NCBI GenBank assembly: GCA_947589645.1
Contig: CANQCG010000010.1
Location: forward strand, 1-48,254
Length of the DNA: 48,254 bases
Reading direction: 5' to 3'
Source of the DNA: an uncultured Clostridia bacterium
GTDB taxonomy: Bacteria > Bacillota > Clostridia > TANB77 > CAG-508
How positions within the stretch are numbered: the stretch's first letter is position 1; every line of letters starts with the position of its first letter. Both the position numbers and the translations under genes were made by a program. Positions 7,267 through 17,142 of the stretch are shown piece after piece. The notes beneath the pieces were generated by a model that was not told the origin of the DNA, made no database searches, and saw nothing but the letters and a program-made list of their open reading frames with translations.

Positions 7267-9556
7267 CTTTTATAACTGTAGAGTTTAATAATTTTGTATT
7301 TTTGTATTCCTTTATTATTTGATTTTCTGCTATTTGTTCTATGTCTCCAGTAAATAAGAACGAAAAGCTTTTATAACAAAGTTTGCATACTATTGAATTA
7401 TTATTTAAGGCATTTTCTGATATAAAATTATTAGAATCTGGCCATAGAATTTTAAAATATAAGTTTTTTTCTATATTAATTTTATCTCCCTTTTTTACTG
7501 CAATAATGTTTACATTTTTGCGGTTTACAATTTTTATTAGCTCTTGGAAATTATCAGATTTTTCGGGCTGTTTAGAAACTATTATGTTCTTAACTTGTAG
7601 CTTTTCTATAACATTAATAATACCGCCCATGTGGTCAAAATCTGCATGGCTTAGCATTATATAATCTAATTTAGTTATGCCTCTATCTAACAAATATGGA
7701 ATTAGTGTATTTTTTCCGACATCATAATCTTTGCTTCCACCGCCATCAATCAAAATTGTGTGATGAAGTGGGGTTATTATTAATGTACTATCCCCCTGCC
7801 CTACATCAATAAAGTGTATTTTTAAATCTGCCGGCCATATGTTTATTGTAAAAATTAATATTATTGTGCAAGATATAGATGCTATTATTTTCTTGCGGTT
7901 TTTTCTTATTAAATGTTTAATTAGATTTTTTGAATTTATAAGTCGCTTTTGGAATACAGTGGGGTTTTTTTGATTTTTTATTTTATAAAACACATTAAAT
8001 ATAAATATTACAATGTAATACATTATAAGTTCGTACATTTTTGGTGTTGCTATATATATTTGGTTAAATGGTAAAAATTTTCCCAGTTTAGAAATTATAA
8101 TTAAAAACTCTAGTAATTTTTCTAATGCAAATTTAATTATAATTTTTAAGATAAAAATTTTTTTAAAAAATAAAATGCTTAAAATTATGAATAAAAAACC
8201 TATTGATATAATTGGTCCAATTAAGATGCTAACGAAAAAATTGGTGATAAAAAAAGTGGCACTTGCTGTATTAAACATTTTTACTATAATTGGTGCTATT
8301 ACTAGTTGTGCTGCAAATGTAACCGACAAGGTTTTTTTAATGTAATTTATGGCTCTTACACTTGGTTTATTTGTATTATATTTGTAAGGCTTACCTTTAA
8401 ATTTTATTTTTTGAAACATTTGTGATACATTTTTTTGAAATAAAATTATACCTATTGTTCCGCCGTATGAAAGCAATACTCCTGCTGAAGTTATTAAATA
8501 TGGATTATAAATTAAAATTATTAAAAACGAAATTGCAATACTTGTCCATATGTCGTTTTTATTGTATGTTAAACTTGCCATTATTGCTATAGTAGCCATT
8601 ATTCCTGCTCTTACAACTGAAGGTGCAAAATTTGTAATAAACATATATAAAATTATAAAAAATAAAGTATGAATATTAGCTTTTCTTTTGCCCTCTAATT
8701 TTTGCAATATATTTAAAATTACAAAGATTATATAAGATACATGTAGCCCCGAAACAGCTAAAATATGAGAGATGTTGCTTTCTCTAAAATTTTCCTGAAG
8801 CTCCTTTGGAAGTTCTTCTTTATAACCTAGCAAAACTCCAAGTAATAAGTTTGCTTGTTCTTCTGGTAACTCGTTTTGCACAGAATTTTTTATTTTTAAG
8901 AAGATATTGTTTGAAATTGTAAATAAAAAATTATTTGAATTTTGTTTTAAAATTTCGGCTTGTTTTAGTTTTATCGTTCCAAAAATTTTTTTACTTTTTA
9001 AATAATTTGCGTAGTCAAAACCTCCAAAATTTGTGGCTTTGCTAGGCTTGTTATATGTTCCTGTTAATTTAATATAATCTCCATATTTTAGATTTGTTTT
9101 AGAACCTTTATTAACATCTAAGTATAAAAACGTAGCTTTGTATTTTGTTTTTGCATTTAATTTTTCTATTTTTATTTTGTATACGGTTTTATAATCTTTT
9201 TGTGTTCCATTATCTACGACTCTTGCTATTGCTTCTACTTCTTCTAAACCGGCATATAAATTTTCATATTTGCTATTTAAGCTGATTATTATTAAATTTG
9301 AAATACTTGAAACTATTATGATTATAACTAAAGATTTAAAGTCTAAAATTAATTTGATATATCTAAAAATTTTTGATATTGAAATAAATTTGAATTTTTT
9401 TGTTTTGTTTCTAAAATTGCTTATTGTTTTTGCTACTATAAGAAATATAAAGGCTAATATATAAAAGGAGACTATATTTATTTTTAAATATAGCCCCCAT
9501 ATTATACCTATTATATACCCCAATGTAGCTACTACTATTGGTCTATTTTTATACAC
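7232..9556 (-). CDS. comEC: DNA-uptake channel ComEC (main part; frame disrupted near its C-terminus)
   Basis: ComEC forms the membrane channel for single-stranded DNA uptake in natural transformation. The N-terminal membrane region, a soluble OB-like segment, the competence membrane domain (SHILAVSGLHVSYI near residue 265 and multiple helices) and the start of the C-terminal metallo-beta-lactamase-like domain (FIDVGQGDS, LIDGGG, LSHADFDHMGG) are present in the usual order. The frame then ends at the HH of the HHGS motif through a +1 insertion, with the rest encoded at 7021-7254. A TTG at 9595 opens the frame, but the GTG at 9554-9556 has AAAGGAG ten bases upstream and fits better (774 residues plus the displaced tail). 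It is followed by the BofC-domain gene. Confidence 0.88.
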   Translation of the reverse strand: MYKNRPIVVATLGYIIGIIWGLYLKINIVSFYILAFIFLIVAKTISNFRNKTKKFKFISISKIFRYIKLILDFKSLVIIIIVSSISNLIIISLNSKYENLYAGLEEVEAIARVVDNGTQKDYKTVYKIKIEKLNAKTKYKATFLYLDVNKGSKTNLKYGDYIKLTGTYNKPSKATNFGGFDYANYLKSKKIFGTIKLKQAEILKQNSNNFLFTISNNIFLKIKNSVQNELPEEQANLLLGVLLGYKEELPKELQENFRESNISHILAVSGLHVSYIIFVILNILQKLEGKRKANIHTLFFIILYMFITNFAPSVVRAGIMATIAIMASLTYNKNDIWTSIAISFLIILIYNPYLITSAGVLLSYGGTIGIILFQKNVSQMFQKIKFKGKPYKYNTNKPSVRAINYIKKTLSVTFAAQLVIAPIIVKMFNTASATFFITNFFVSILIGPIISIGFLFIILSILFFKKIFILKIIIKFALEKLLEFLIIISKLGKFLPFNQIYIATPKMYELIMYYIVIFIFNVFYKIKNQKNPTVFQKRLINSKNLIKHLIRKNRKKIIASISCTIILIFTINIWPADLKIHFIDVGQGDSTLIITPLHHTILIDGGGSKDYDVGKNTLIPYLLDRGITKLDYIMLSHADFDHMGGIINVIEKLQVKNIIVSKQPEKSDNFQELIKIVNRKNVNIIAVKKGDKINIEKNLYFKILWPDSNNFISENALNNNSIVCKLCYKSFSFLFTGDIEQIAENQIIKEYKNTKLLNSTVIKVAHHRFKNIIY

Positions 9557-9618
9557 TTTGCAGTTTCTCCTTTTATTATAGTGGGTATTCCCCAATTTTA
9601 ATAATTATTTTTAATAAA

Positions 9619-10218
9619 TTAATCTATTCTTACCCAACCGGCATAGTCCCCTTGTTCTATTCTACACCATTTATTTATAACTTCTAGCACTGTTACATCT
9701 GTGTCTGCTTCAAGTTTTGCCATATTGCTTGAATTTGCTAGTGGCAATGCTTTTATTTTTGTTTCTTTAGTTAATTTTACTGTTTGTCCAACTGCTACAC
9801 CTGATTCTATTGTTGTTATTTCTTTGTCGTTTTTAGTTATATTTGTATTTACTTCTGGATTAGTGTTTGGATCTTCTGCAGGAGGCTCGGCTGGAGTTTC
9901 TGTTGGAGTTTCTGGCTCTTCTGCTGGTGGTTCTGGTGTTGTTGTAGGTGTTACCTCTCCTTCTACTGCTAATAAATCTTTACGTATATAACCTTCTACA
10001 TTTCCAACTTTAACCTTGTACCAGTTTCCATCTTCTCCAGTTATATTTATTTTGTCTCCTTGATTTACTACCTCTACTATTTCAGATTCTGTAGTAGGTT
10101 TTTCTCTTACTCTTACAGTTCCTGAATTTACTGTTCCTGTTGCAGCAATAGATAGTGTTTGTATGCTTATTAAAAGTAGTATTGCTATGAATATATTTAA
10201 AATTTTACTTTTTTTCAT
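9619..10218 (-). CDS. Secreted protein with two SH3b domains
   Basis: 199 residues. A signal peptide (about 1-26) is followed by a bacterial SH3 domain (about 28-85, VRVREKPTTESEIV and GNWYKVKVG), a Pro/Thr/Glu-rich linker (about 88-125) and a second, more divergent SH3b domain ending in WCRIEQGDYAGWVRI. Such domains bind peptidoglycan, so this is likely a secreted wall-associated protein. No catalytic domain is visible. ATG at 10218 follows a strong AAAGGAGG. It lies 31 bp downstream of ppaC and may be cotranscribed with it. Confidence 0.82.
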   Translation of the reverse strand: MKKSKILNIFIAILLLISIQTLSIAATGTVNSGTVRVREKPTTESEIVEVVNQGDKINITGEDGNWYKVKVGNVEGYIRKDLLAVEGEVTPTTTPEPPAEEPETPTETPAEPPAEDPNTNPEVNTNITKNDKEITTIESGVAVGQTVKLTKETKIKALPLANSSNMAKLEADTDVTVLEVINKWCRIEQGDYAGWVRID

Positions 10219-10249
10219 GGCTTTCCTCCTTTTTTATTGTAAATTTATT

Positions 10250-11164
10250 TTAAATGTTTGCTTCAATAAATGGAATAATTTGCTTTTTTCTAGAAACTAC
10301 ACCTGGCATGTCCACTATGCTTCCTTCTACTTTATAACCATTTTGCATTATGCCAGCTTTTTCGCCTAATACTATAGATTTTGAGTTTGTATTTACTATA
10401 TCTGTTATAACAAACACAAATAATTGTAAATTTTCAGCATTTATTACTGCGTTAATTTCTTCTTCTAATTTTGCTTGCCTTTTTAATACATCTTCTATGC
10501 TAACTGTATTTACTTGTGCTACCATATATTTTACGCCGTTCTTTTGAGAAGTTTTTGCATCTAAAAATAATAGCTCTTTTTCTGTATAACTACTTAAATC
10601 GGTTCCTGCTTTTAACATATCAAGTCCATATTCTTGCATATTTATTTGTGCTATTTCTGCTAATTTATTTGCTACTTCTACGTCAACTGATGTACATGTT
10701 GGTGATTTTAAAAGCAAAGTGTCTGATATTATTGCACTTAGCATTAACCCTGCTACTCGTGGGCTGATTTCTACGCCATATCTATTATATAAATTATATA
10801 GAATTGTTGATGTACATCCTACTGGCTCTGCTAAATAATATAATGGCTCTGATGTGCAAAAATTTGCTATTTTATGGTGGTCTACTACCATTCCGATTTT
10901 TGCTTTTTCGATTCCATCGGCGCTTTGATTAAATTCATTGTGGTCTACTAATATTACTTTTTGACCCTCTTCTATACTTTCTATTTTTTCTGGTGCTGTT
11001 ATACCAAAATAGTTTAGTACATATTGTGTTTCTTTGCTTATTTCTCCTAATCTTACTGCTTTTGCTTCTTTCCCTAGTTTTGTTTGTAAGTCCTCCATTA
11101 CCAGACTTGAACAGATTGAATCTGTGTCTGGGTTTTTGTGTCCAAATATTAATGTTTTTTCCAT
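10250..11164 (-). CDS. ppaC: Manganese-dependent (type II) inorganic pyrophosphatase
   Basis: Hydrolyses pyrophosphate to phosphate in the cytosol, pulling biosynthetic reactions forward. The DHH-family metal motifs are all visible: GHKNPDTDSI near the N-terminus, VDHNE (about 74-78), the DHH signature VDHHK (about 95-99), and the C-terminal SRKKQ substrate-binding motif. Length 304 residues is typical of the short form without CBS domains. It has its own promoter. Confidence 0.95.
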   Translation of the reverse strand: MEKTLIFGHKNPDTDSICSSLVMEDLQTKLGKEAKAVRLGEISKETQYVLNYFGITAPEKIESIEEGQKVILVDHNEFNQSADGIEKAKIGMVVDHHKIANFCTSEPLYYLAEPVGCTSTILYNLYNRYGVEISPRVAGLMLSAIISDTLLLKSPTCTSVDVEVANKLAEIAQINMQEYGLDMLKAGTDLSSYTEKELLFLDAKTSQKNGVKYMVAQVNTVSIEDVLKRQAKLEEEINAVINAENLQLFVFVITDIVNTNSKSIVLGEKAGIMQNGYKVEGSIVDMPGVVSRKKQIIPFIEANI

Positions 11165-11193
11165 TTTTAACTTTCCTTTCTATTCTACATATA

Positions 11194-11222
11194 ATTTATC
11201 ATACATAATTTTAAGATGTCAA
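11194..11222 (-). promoter_or_regulatory. Probable promoter of ppaC
   Basis: On the minus strand a perfect TTGACA (11217-11222) is followed after 17 bases by a weaker ATAAAT hexamer. Confidence 0.45.
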
Positions 11223-11230
11223 TGCAATTT

Positions 11231-12148
11231 TTATCTTACTTTATGTATTTTAGCAATTGGTATTGCTAAAATACTATATATTTTTCCATTACATTCTTTA
11301 AATAACTTTGATATTTTATTTTTGCTATAAATTCCATATCTATAATAGTTTATACATTGTTTCATTTTTTCTAGTGGTGGTATCTTTTTCCACTCTAAAC
11401 ACTTATTGCATAAATATCTCATGCTTTCAGGGTTTTTCTTTAGATTATTTTCTATATTTTTACTTAGTCCGTCTGGCATATATTCAGTTATGTATATAAC
11501 ATCATTAAAGTATCTTTGCTTATATCCGTCCTCTGCTATTTGATACCATACGATACTTTCAAATATAAATTTTTCGTTTTGAATTTTTGGAAATCTGTAT
11601 TTTTTTAAAATTTCTGTTTTAAATACTTCTGCTCTATCTCCTTTTATTTTATATTTGAATCTATAATCAATAGCATCTGTATCTATATATTTTAGAGAAT
11701 AATATTTGTTCTTTTTTCTTTGCTTTTCCCCACAAAATTCTAAATGTGGGTTGCCTTGACTGTCTCCTCTAAGCCCTACAACTCCTACAAAGTCTTTTTT
11801 ATCTTTTATGTCATTATAATTTTTTCTAATTTTTTCTACTGCATCGCTTGTTAAATAGTCGTCTGAATCTACTATCATAAATAATTCATTGTCATCAGCA
11901 ATATTTAGTGCATCATTTATTGCAGATGGCTTTCCTTCGTTTTGCTTTTTTATATATTTAATGCTTATTTTATTTTCATTTATGTATTTTTGTATGACTT
12001 CTTCTGTGTTGTCTGTTGAGCCATCATCTATTATTAGCCAGTCGAAATCTTTATCTGTTTGCTTTAATAATGATTGATATAAATTTTCTATAATATATGC
12101 TCTATTGTACATGGGTGTAAAGATTGTTAGTAATTTTGTGTTTGCCAA
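11231..12148 (-). CDS. Family 2 glycosyltransferase
   Basis: GT-A fold transferase of 305 residues that would move a nucleotide-activated sugar onto a surface glycan. Seen: TIFTPMYNRAYI at the N-terminus, IDDGSTDNTEE (about 41-51) for nucleotide binding, and VDSDDY (about 93-98) as the metal-binding DxD. There are no membrane helices. The start is TTG at 12148, with GGAGGG six bases upstream; this ribosome binding site overlaps the stop codon of the PP2C-like gene, so the two are translationally linked. It is the last gene of the long glycan run that begins at rpiB. Substrate unknown. Confidence 0.82.
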   Translation of the reverse strand: MANTKLLTIFTPMYNRAYIIENLYQSLLKQTDKDFDWLIIDDGSTDNTEEVIQKYINENKISIKYIKKQNEGKPSAINDALNIADDNELFMIVDSDDYLTSDAVEKIRKNYNDIKDKKDFVGVVGLRGDSQGNPHLEFCGEKQRKKNKYYSLKYIDTDAIDYRFKYKIKGDRAEVFKTEILKKYRFPKIQNEKFIFESIVWYQIAEDGYKQRYFNDVIYITEYMPDGLSKNIENNLKKNPESMRYLCNKCLEWKKIPPLEKMKQCINYYRYGIYSKNKISKLFKECNGKIYSILAIPIAKIHKVR

Positions 12149-12150
12149 TT

Positions 12151-13002
12151 TTAACCCTCCTTTTCATATATTATAAGTGTTCTTTCACTTCCGCTTTCGT
12201 TAATTCTTTCTGGATCTGTACATGTTTTTTGAGCTTCCTCTTTGGTTTCAAAATATTCCATACATCCATCTGAGTAAGCACAAATATATTTTGCGTTTTC
12301 TAATTTTACTTTATATGTTTTTACAAAATCTATTGCTCTATCTTCACCTGTTAAGGCTCCATATCCTACTTTTTTTCCATTATGTGTTATTATGTAATTA
12401 TTCCTTAAGGCTGCTCTTATTAAAATTCTATATCTAGCATCAAACCAATTATATTCCCCAGATTTTAAGTATTGGTTTTCAAATTTTTCCATCCAAAGAT
12501 GGTCATTTTCTGTAGAAAATATTTCTTCGAATTTTTCATCAAATACTTTTATGTAACAGTCTCCTATGCCAAAACAATATAAGTATTCGTCAGCTATTAT
12601 TCCTCCTACAGCCTCTGAGCAATATAGGTCTTCTTCTACATAGTCTATATTTCTATCTTTATTTATACTCCAAATATCTTTATTAGCTTTTGTTATTGCT
12701 TCCAAAACTGCATTTTCGTCTATGTGATTGGCTTGTTTTATATATTTTACAAAATTGTCTGCACAAATTTTAGATGACTCAAATGCTCCACTTGGATTTG
12801 GATAGTTATTAGCTATAAATTGAGCTTCTTCTTTAGTTTTTGGATATGGTACAACTTTTCCACCTTTTAGATCTCTTGTTACTCCGTCTGCAACACAAAA
12901 TGCTCCACCATCAAAATAATAATAATCTTCTTCTGGAAATTCTAGGTTGTATTTTGTATATAATTGGTTTTGCATTCTTTTGCTATATTTTACTTTAAAC
13001 AT
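12151..13002 (-). CDS. PP2C-like (PPM) protein phosphatase domain protein
   Basis: 283-residue cytosolic protein with the spaced metal-binding motifs of PPM phosphatases: FCVADGVTRD (about 35-44), FGIGDCYIKV (about 144-153), AYSDGCMEYF (about 239-248) and a C-terminal SERTLIIYE. The spacing supports a Ser/Thr phosphatase fold, but sequence between motifs is divergent, with a long region unique to this protein. Its place between a glycosidase and a glycosyltransferase suggests it controls surface-glycan assembly or sugar use by dephosphorylation. No partner Ser/Thr kinase is visible in this window. Confidence 0.6.
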   Translation of the reverse strand: MFKVKYSKRMQNQLYTKYNLEFPEEDYYYFDGGAFCVADGVTRDLKGGKVVPYPKTKEEAQFIANNYPNPSGAFESSKICADNFVKYIKQANHIDENAVLEAITKANKDIWSINKDRNIDYVEEDLYCSEAVGGIIADEYLYCFGIGDCYIKVFDEKFEEIFSTENDHLWMEKFENQYLKSGEYNWFDARYRILIRAALRNNYIITHNGKKVGYGALTGEDRAIDFVKTYKVKLENAKYICAYSDGCMEYFETKEEAQKTCTDPERINESGSERTLIIYEKEG

Positions 13003-13036
13003 TTTTATGCATCCTTCCTCTTAATGAATAATACAT

Positions 13037-14683
13037 TTATAACACAATTATTGCTTGATATGGCTTTAAGATATTGCTTGCCTCGTTATAATTATTTAGT
13101 ATTACTTCTTCGTATTTTAAATTTAGTTCTTTTTCTTTGTTGCTAAAATTACAAATTATTTTTAAATCGTAATTTTCGTCTTTTCGCCTATATGCAATAA
13201 TTTCGTCATCTTGTATGTCTATTGGCTCAAAGTCTCCATATATGATAGTATTGCTATATTTGCTGGTTTTTCTTAAATTTATCATTTGCTTATAAAAATT
13301 AAATATTGATTTATCACTTTTTTGGTCTTGTCTTAAGTTTATATTTTTATAATTTTCATTAAGCTTTATCCATGGCTGTACTTTAGAAAACCCTGCATTT
13401 GCTTCATCTGACCATTGCATAGGTGTTCTTGCATTATCTCTACTTCTTTTATTTATAAATTCTAGTGCCTGCTCACTTGTATACCCTTCTTTTATTGCTC
13501 TTTTATATTGTGAGATAGAGTTAATATCATCAAATTCATCTATACTTTTTCTTTTAAAATTTTCCATTCCTATCTCTTGTCCTTGATATATAAATGGCGT
13601 ACCTTTTACGAAAAAGTACATTACTGCTAACATTGTTTTAGAGTAATAGTTTATTTGGGTTTCGTCTTTTATGTATTTGTTAACAGCTCTTGGTTGGTCA
13701 TGATTTTCTATAAATTGCGCCTGCCAACCTAAGTTTTTAATATTTAATTGTGACTCGATGAATTTTTGTTTAAATTCTTTTTTAGTCCAATTTGTTCTTC
13801 TAAACCAATCTTCATTTATTACATCTATATATGTAATATCAAAGTTAAACATCATGCTAAAATTGCCGTTTTCGCCAATATAGTTTCCTAATTTTTCTTT
13901 TTCTACTCCTACCGCTTCTGTTACAGTTAAACAGTCATATTTATCAAATGTGTTTTGCCTTAATTCTTTGTAGTATTCTTCTACTCCATCAACTTCTCTT
14001 ATATATTTAAAACAGTTGCATAGGCCATCAGCTGCATCTGGTATGCCTTGCTCTGAAAAGTCTGACTTTTTTATACAGTTAATTGCATCTAATCTAAAGC
14101 CCTTAACTCCTCTTGCTATCCACCAATTTATCATTTTATATAATTCTTGTCTTACTTCTGGATTCTCCCAATTTAAGTCTGGTTGCTCTTTGGCAAATGA
14201 GTGTAAATAAAATTCGTTGCTACTGCCTATTTCTTGCCATATTGACCCTCCAAATATGCTTCTCCAATTGTTAGGTGGTCTATGGTTATTTCCTTTTCTT
14301 ATGATGTAATAATCTCTGTATTTACTATTTGGGTTATTTAAAGCTTCTAAAAACCATTTGTGCTTATTTGAAGTATGATTTAATATTAAATCTAGCATAA
14401 TTCCTATGCCACGTTTTTTTGCTTCACGCACTAATTTATCAAAGTCTTCGTGATTTCCAAACTGCTCCATAATTTCATAATAGTCTATAACATCATATCC
14501 ATTGTCTGCTGTACCTGATTTATATATTGGATTTAACCAAATTAGGTCTATTCCTAATTGCTGTAAATAGTCTAACTTTGAAATTATTCCTTGTATATCG
14601 CCTATTCCATCGTCATTTGAATCCATAAAACTTTTTGGATAGATTTGATATGCTACTTTTTCTTTCCACCACTTTTGCTCCAA
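13037..14683 (-). CDS. GH13 alpha-glucosidase (oligo-1,6-glucosidase type)
   Basis: Cytosolic alpha-glycosidase, 548 residues. The GH13 signature blocks are in order: DLILNHTS, GFRLDAIN with the nucleophile Asp, VTEAVG with the acid/base Glu, and ENHDQPR with the transition-state Asp. The start WWKEKVAYQIYPKSFMDSN and overall length match the oligo-1,6-glucosidase / dextran glucosidase / trehalose-6-phosphate hydrolase group. Exact specificity cannot be decided by eye. The start codon is TTG at 14683, with AGAGGTG seven bases upstream. No signal peptide. It lies 36 bp downstream of the GH3 gene, implying a shared transcript. Confidence 0.9.
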   Translation of the reverse strand: MEQKWWKEKVAYQIYPKSFMDSNDDGIGDIQGIISKLDYLQQLGIDLIWLNPIYKSGTADNGYDVIDYYEIMEQFGNHEDFDKLVREAKKRGIGIMLDLILNHTSNKHKWFLEALNNPNSKYRDYYIIRKGNNHRPPNNWRSIFGGSIWQEIGSSNEFYLHSFAKEQPDLNWENPEVRQELYKMINWWIARGVKGFRLDAINCIKKSDFSEQGIPDAADGLCNCFKYIREVDGVEEYYKELRQNTFDKYDCLTVTEAVGVEKEKLGNYIGENGNFSMMFNFDITYIDVINEDWFRRTNWTKKEFKQKFIESQLNIKNLGWQAQFIENHDQPRAVNKYIKDETQINYYSKTMLAVMYFFVKGTPFIYQGQEIGMENFKRKSIDEFDDINSISQYKRAIKEGYTSEQALEFINKRSRDNARTPMQWSDEANAGFSKVQPWIKLNENYKNINLRQDQKSDKSIFNFYKQMINLRKTSKYSNTIIYGDFEPIDIQDDEIIAYRRKDENYDLKIICNFSNKEKELNLKYEEVILNNYNEASNILKPYQAIIVL

Positions 14684-14719
14684 TATATCACCTCTTTTTG
14701 CTTATATTGCCACATTTTA

Positions 14720-17128
14720 TTATTGTTTTTCAAAATATTCGTAATATGATTTACTGTTTTCGTATCTATTGCTTTTTAATATAATACTTAAAATATTTGT
14801 TGCACATTTCTTTAAATCAGCTAATTTTAATGTTTTGTTATCTATAGCTTCTTTTAATTCCATATAATTTTTTAAATTTCCTGGCATTATTAAATCATTA
14901 CCTGCTGTTATACAACCCTCACTTGTTGAGTTTCCTAGGGTTGCAATTGACCAATCTGTCATAACTATTCCTTTAAAATTCCACTCGTTTCTTAATACTT
15001 TTGTGCATAATTCAACGCTTCCTGCAGGGTTTATTCCATTTACCATGTTATATGATGACATAACAGCCATTGGGTTTGCTTCTTTTATGGCAATTTCAAA
15101 TCCTCTTAAATATATTTCTCTTAAGGTTCTTTCTGAAACAACACTATTTGCATTTACTCTATTAGTTTCTTGATTATTGCACACAAAATGTTTTATTGTT
15201 GCTCCAACTCCTGAATTTTTTTGAACTCCCTTTGTTAAACTTGCTGCCATTTTGCCACTAATTAATGGATCTTCTGAGAAATATTCAAAATTTCTGCCAC
15301 ATAATGGGTTTCTATGTATATTCATTGCTGGAGCAAGCCAAATTGTAATTCCAAATTCATTCATTTCTTCTCCAACTGCCATGCCCATTTGCTCTATTAA
15401 ATCTGTATTCCACGTTTGAGCTAAGACAGTAGCGATTGGAAATGCAGTAGCATATTGATAATAAATATTATCTCCTAATTCGTATTTATTTTTTAGTCTT
15501 AAACCTGCTGGTCCATCTGATAATATTATATTTTGAATATTGTATTTTTCTTTTAATTTTAAAGTAGTTTCTCCTGCAGTCCCTGGAATAGATGGATCTC
15601 TCCATATTATCTTGTAAGTATCCTCAATATACTCACCACATACTAAACTACATAATTCTTCTGTGGTTAATTTTTCTACTAATTCTTCTGCTTCTAAGTC
15701 TTGATTTTTTATAGGCTTATAACTTATAATATTGGTTTTTATTTTTGCCGTATCTAATTGTAATTTAGGAATGCCCTCTAGTTTTACATCTTGCGTTTTT
15801 GGAGGCTCTATTTCTATTAAGCTTTCTTCTAATTTACATATATTTGTGTCTTTTTCTACAATTACATCATTTTTTAATTCTATATATGCTTCTACTTTAT
15901 TGTTTTTTGATGAGTTTCCTATTTTTAATGTGTATATGCCTTTCTCTAATATCCATTCTGCTACATTTTCGCTATATGATTTCATATTTGTTATGTCAAA
16001 TATAATGTTTAGTTCTTCACTCTTTCCTGGTGCTAAATTTGAAGTTTTTGCAAATGCAACTAATCTTTGATATTCTTTTTTTAGCTTATTTTCTGGGGCT
16101 GACATATATATTTGTACTACTTCTTTTCCAGAATATTTTTGCCCTATATTTTTTACTTTTATAATACAATTAATTTTTGTATCTTGGATAAATACTTTTT
16201 TTACTTCTATATTAAATTCTGTATATGATAGTCCATATCCAAACTCATATAATGGCTCTATTTTAAAGCTATCAAAATATCTGTAGCCTACATAAATGCC
16301 TTCTGAATATTTTTCGATTGCCATATTGTCATCATTGTTTCCAAATGTTTCTGAATTAGGATAGTCCTCGTATTTTTTTGCAATTGTATCTGTTAATTTT
16401 CCACTAGGTGTAACTTCTCCTGAAATTATTTGTACTAATGCATCTGCTCCTCGCATTCCGGCTTGTAACATGTATATTACAGCTCCTATTTGATGAATTT
16501 CTTCTACAAAACTTGTGTCTATTACACTTCCTGAATTTATTACAACTATTACATTTTTATATTCTTTTGCTAATATTTCTAGATTTTGCCTTTCTATATC
16601 AAATAATTGATAGTCTCCTTTTATATTTTGTCTATCTGCTCCTTCGCCAGAAATTCTACTTATTACATATATTGCTGTATCTGTTTTAGATTTTGTTATA
16701 TCTTCCTTAGATATTAATCTACCCACAGGCATAGTAAATGGAATTGTATATATTAGTGACTCTTCTGAATATTCTCCCTTAAATTGATCATAAATTTCTT
16801 GCCATGTGTTTTTTGCTTTTATATATATTTCATCATAGTCGTTTATCCACTGATTAGTTGTTATTTTATATCCGGCTTCTTTTAGCGCATCTTCTATTGT
16901 GTTGCTTTTTCTTTCATTAACTTCTCCTGAACCTAATCCACCTTTTACTGTTCTTCTTGCACCTGCACCATATAACGCAATAGCCATTTTTTTATTTATT
17001 GGCAATATATCGTCGTTTTTTAATAGTACTATTCCTTCTTCTGCACAGTTTTGAGCTAATTTTGCATTTGTTATTTCTCTTTTTGAAATTTTATCACTTG
17101 TATTTCTTATAAGCTCTTTTTCTTTCAT
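14720..17128 (-). CDS. GH3 beta-glucosidase with permuted domain order
   Basis: 802-residue glycoside hydrolase family 3 protein, likely cytosolic since no signal peptide is present. The domains are in reversed order: the GH3 C-terminal alpha/beta sandwich comes first (NCAEEGIVLLKND, residues about 27-39), then a fibronectin-III-like domain (about 300-420), then the catalytic barrel (about 490-802). The barrel has IKHFVCNNQET as the KH motif and VMTDWS, whose Asp is the expected nucleophile. This permutation is known in some ruminal and clostridial beta-glucosidases. It would release glucose from beta-linked oligosaccharides. ATG follows AGGAGAG. Confidence 0.9.
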   Translation of the reverse strand: MKEKELIRNTSDKISKREITNAKLAQNCAEEGIVLLKNDDILPINKKMAIALYGAGARRTVKGGLGSGEVNERKSNTIEDALKEAGYKITTNQWINDYDEIYIKAKNTWQEIYDQFKGEYSEESLIYTIPFTMPVGRLISKEDITKSKTDTAIYVISRISGEGADRQNIKGDYQLFDIERQNLEILAKEYKNVIVVINSGSVIDTSFVEEIHQIGAVIYMLQAGMRGADALVQIISGEVTPSGKLTDTIAKKYEDYPNSETFGNNDDNMAIEKYSEGIYVGYRYFDSFKIEPLYEFGYGLSYTEFNIEVKKVFIQDTKINCIIKVKNIGQKYSGKEVVQIYMSAPENKLKKEYQRLVAFAKTSNLAPGKSEELNIIFDITNMKSYSENVAEWILEKGIYTLKIGNSSKNNKVEAYIELKNDVIVEKDTNICKLEESLIEIEPPKTQDVKLEGIPKLQLDTAKIKTNIISYKPIKNQDLEAEELVEKLTTEELCSLVCGEYIEDTYKIIWRDPSIPGTAGETTLKLKEKYNIQNIILSDGPAGLRLKNKYELGDNIYYQYATAFPIATVLAQTWNTDLIEQMGMAVGEEMNEFGITIWLAPAMNIHRNPLCGRNFEYFSEDPLISGKMAASLTKGVQKNSGVGATIKHFVCNNQETNRVNANSVVSERTLREIYLRGFEIAIKEANPMAVMSSYNMVNGINPAGSVELCTKVLRNEWNFKGIVMTDWSIATLGNSTSEGCITAGNDLIMPGNLKNYMELKEAIDNKTLKLADLKKCATNILSIILKSNRYENSKSYYEYFEKQ

Positions 17129-17142
17129 TACATGCTCTCCTC

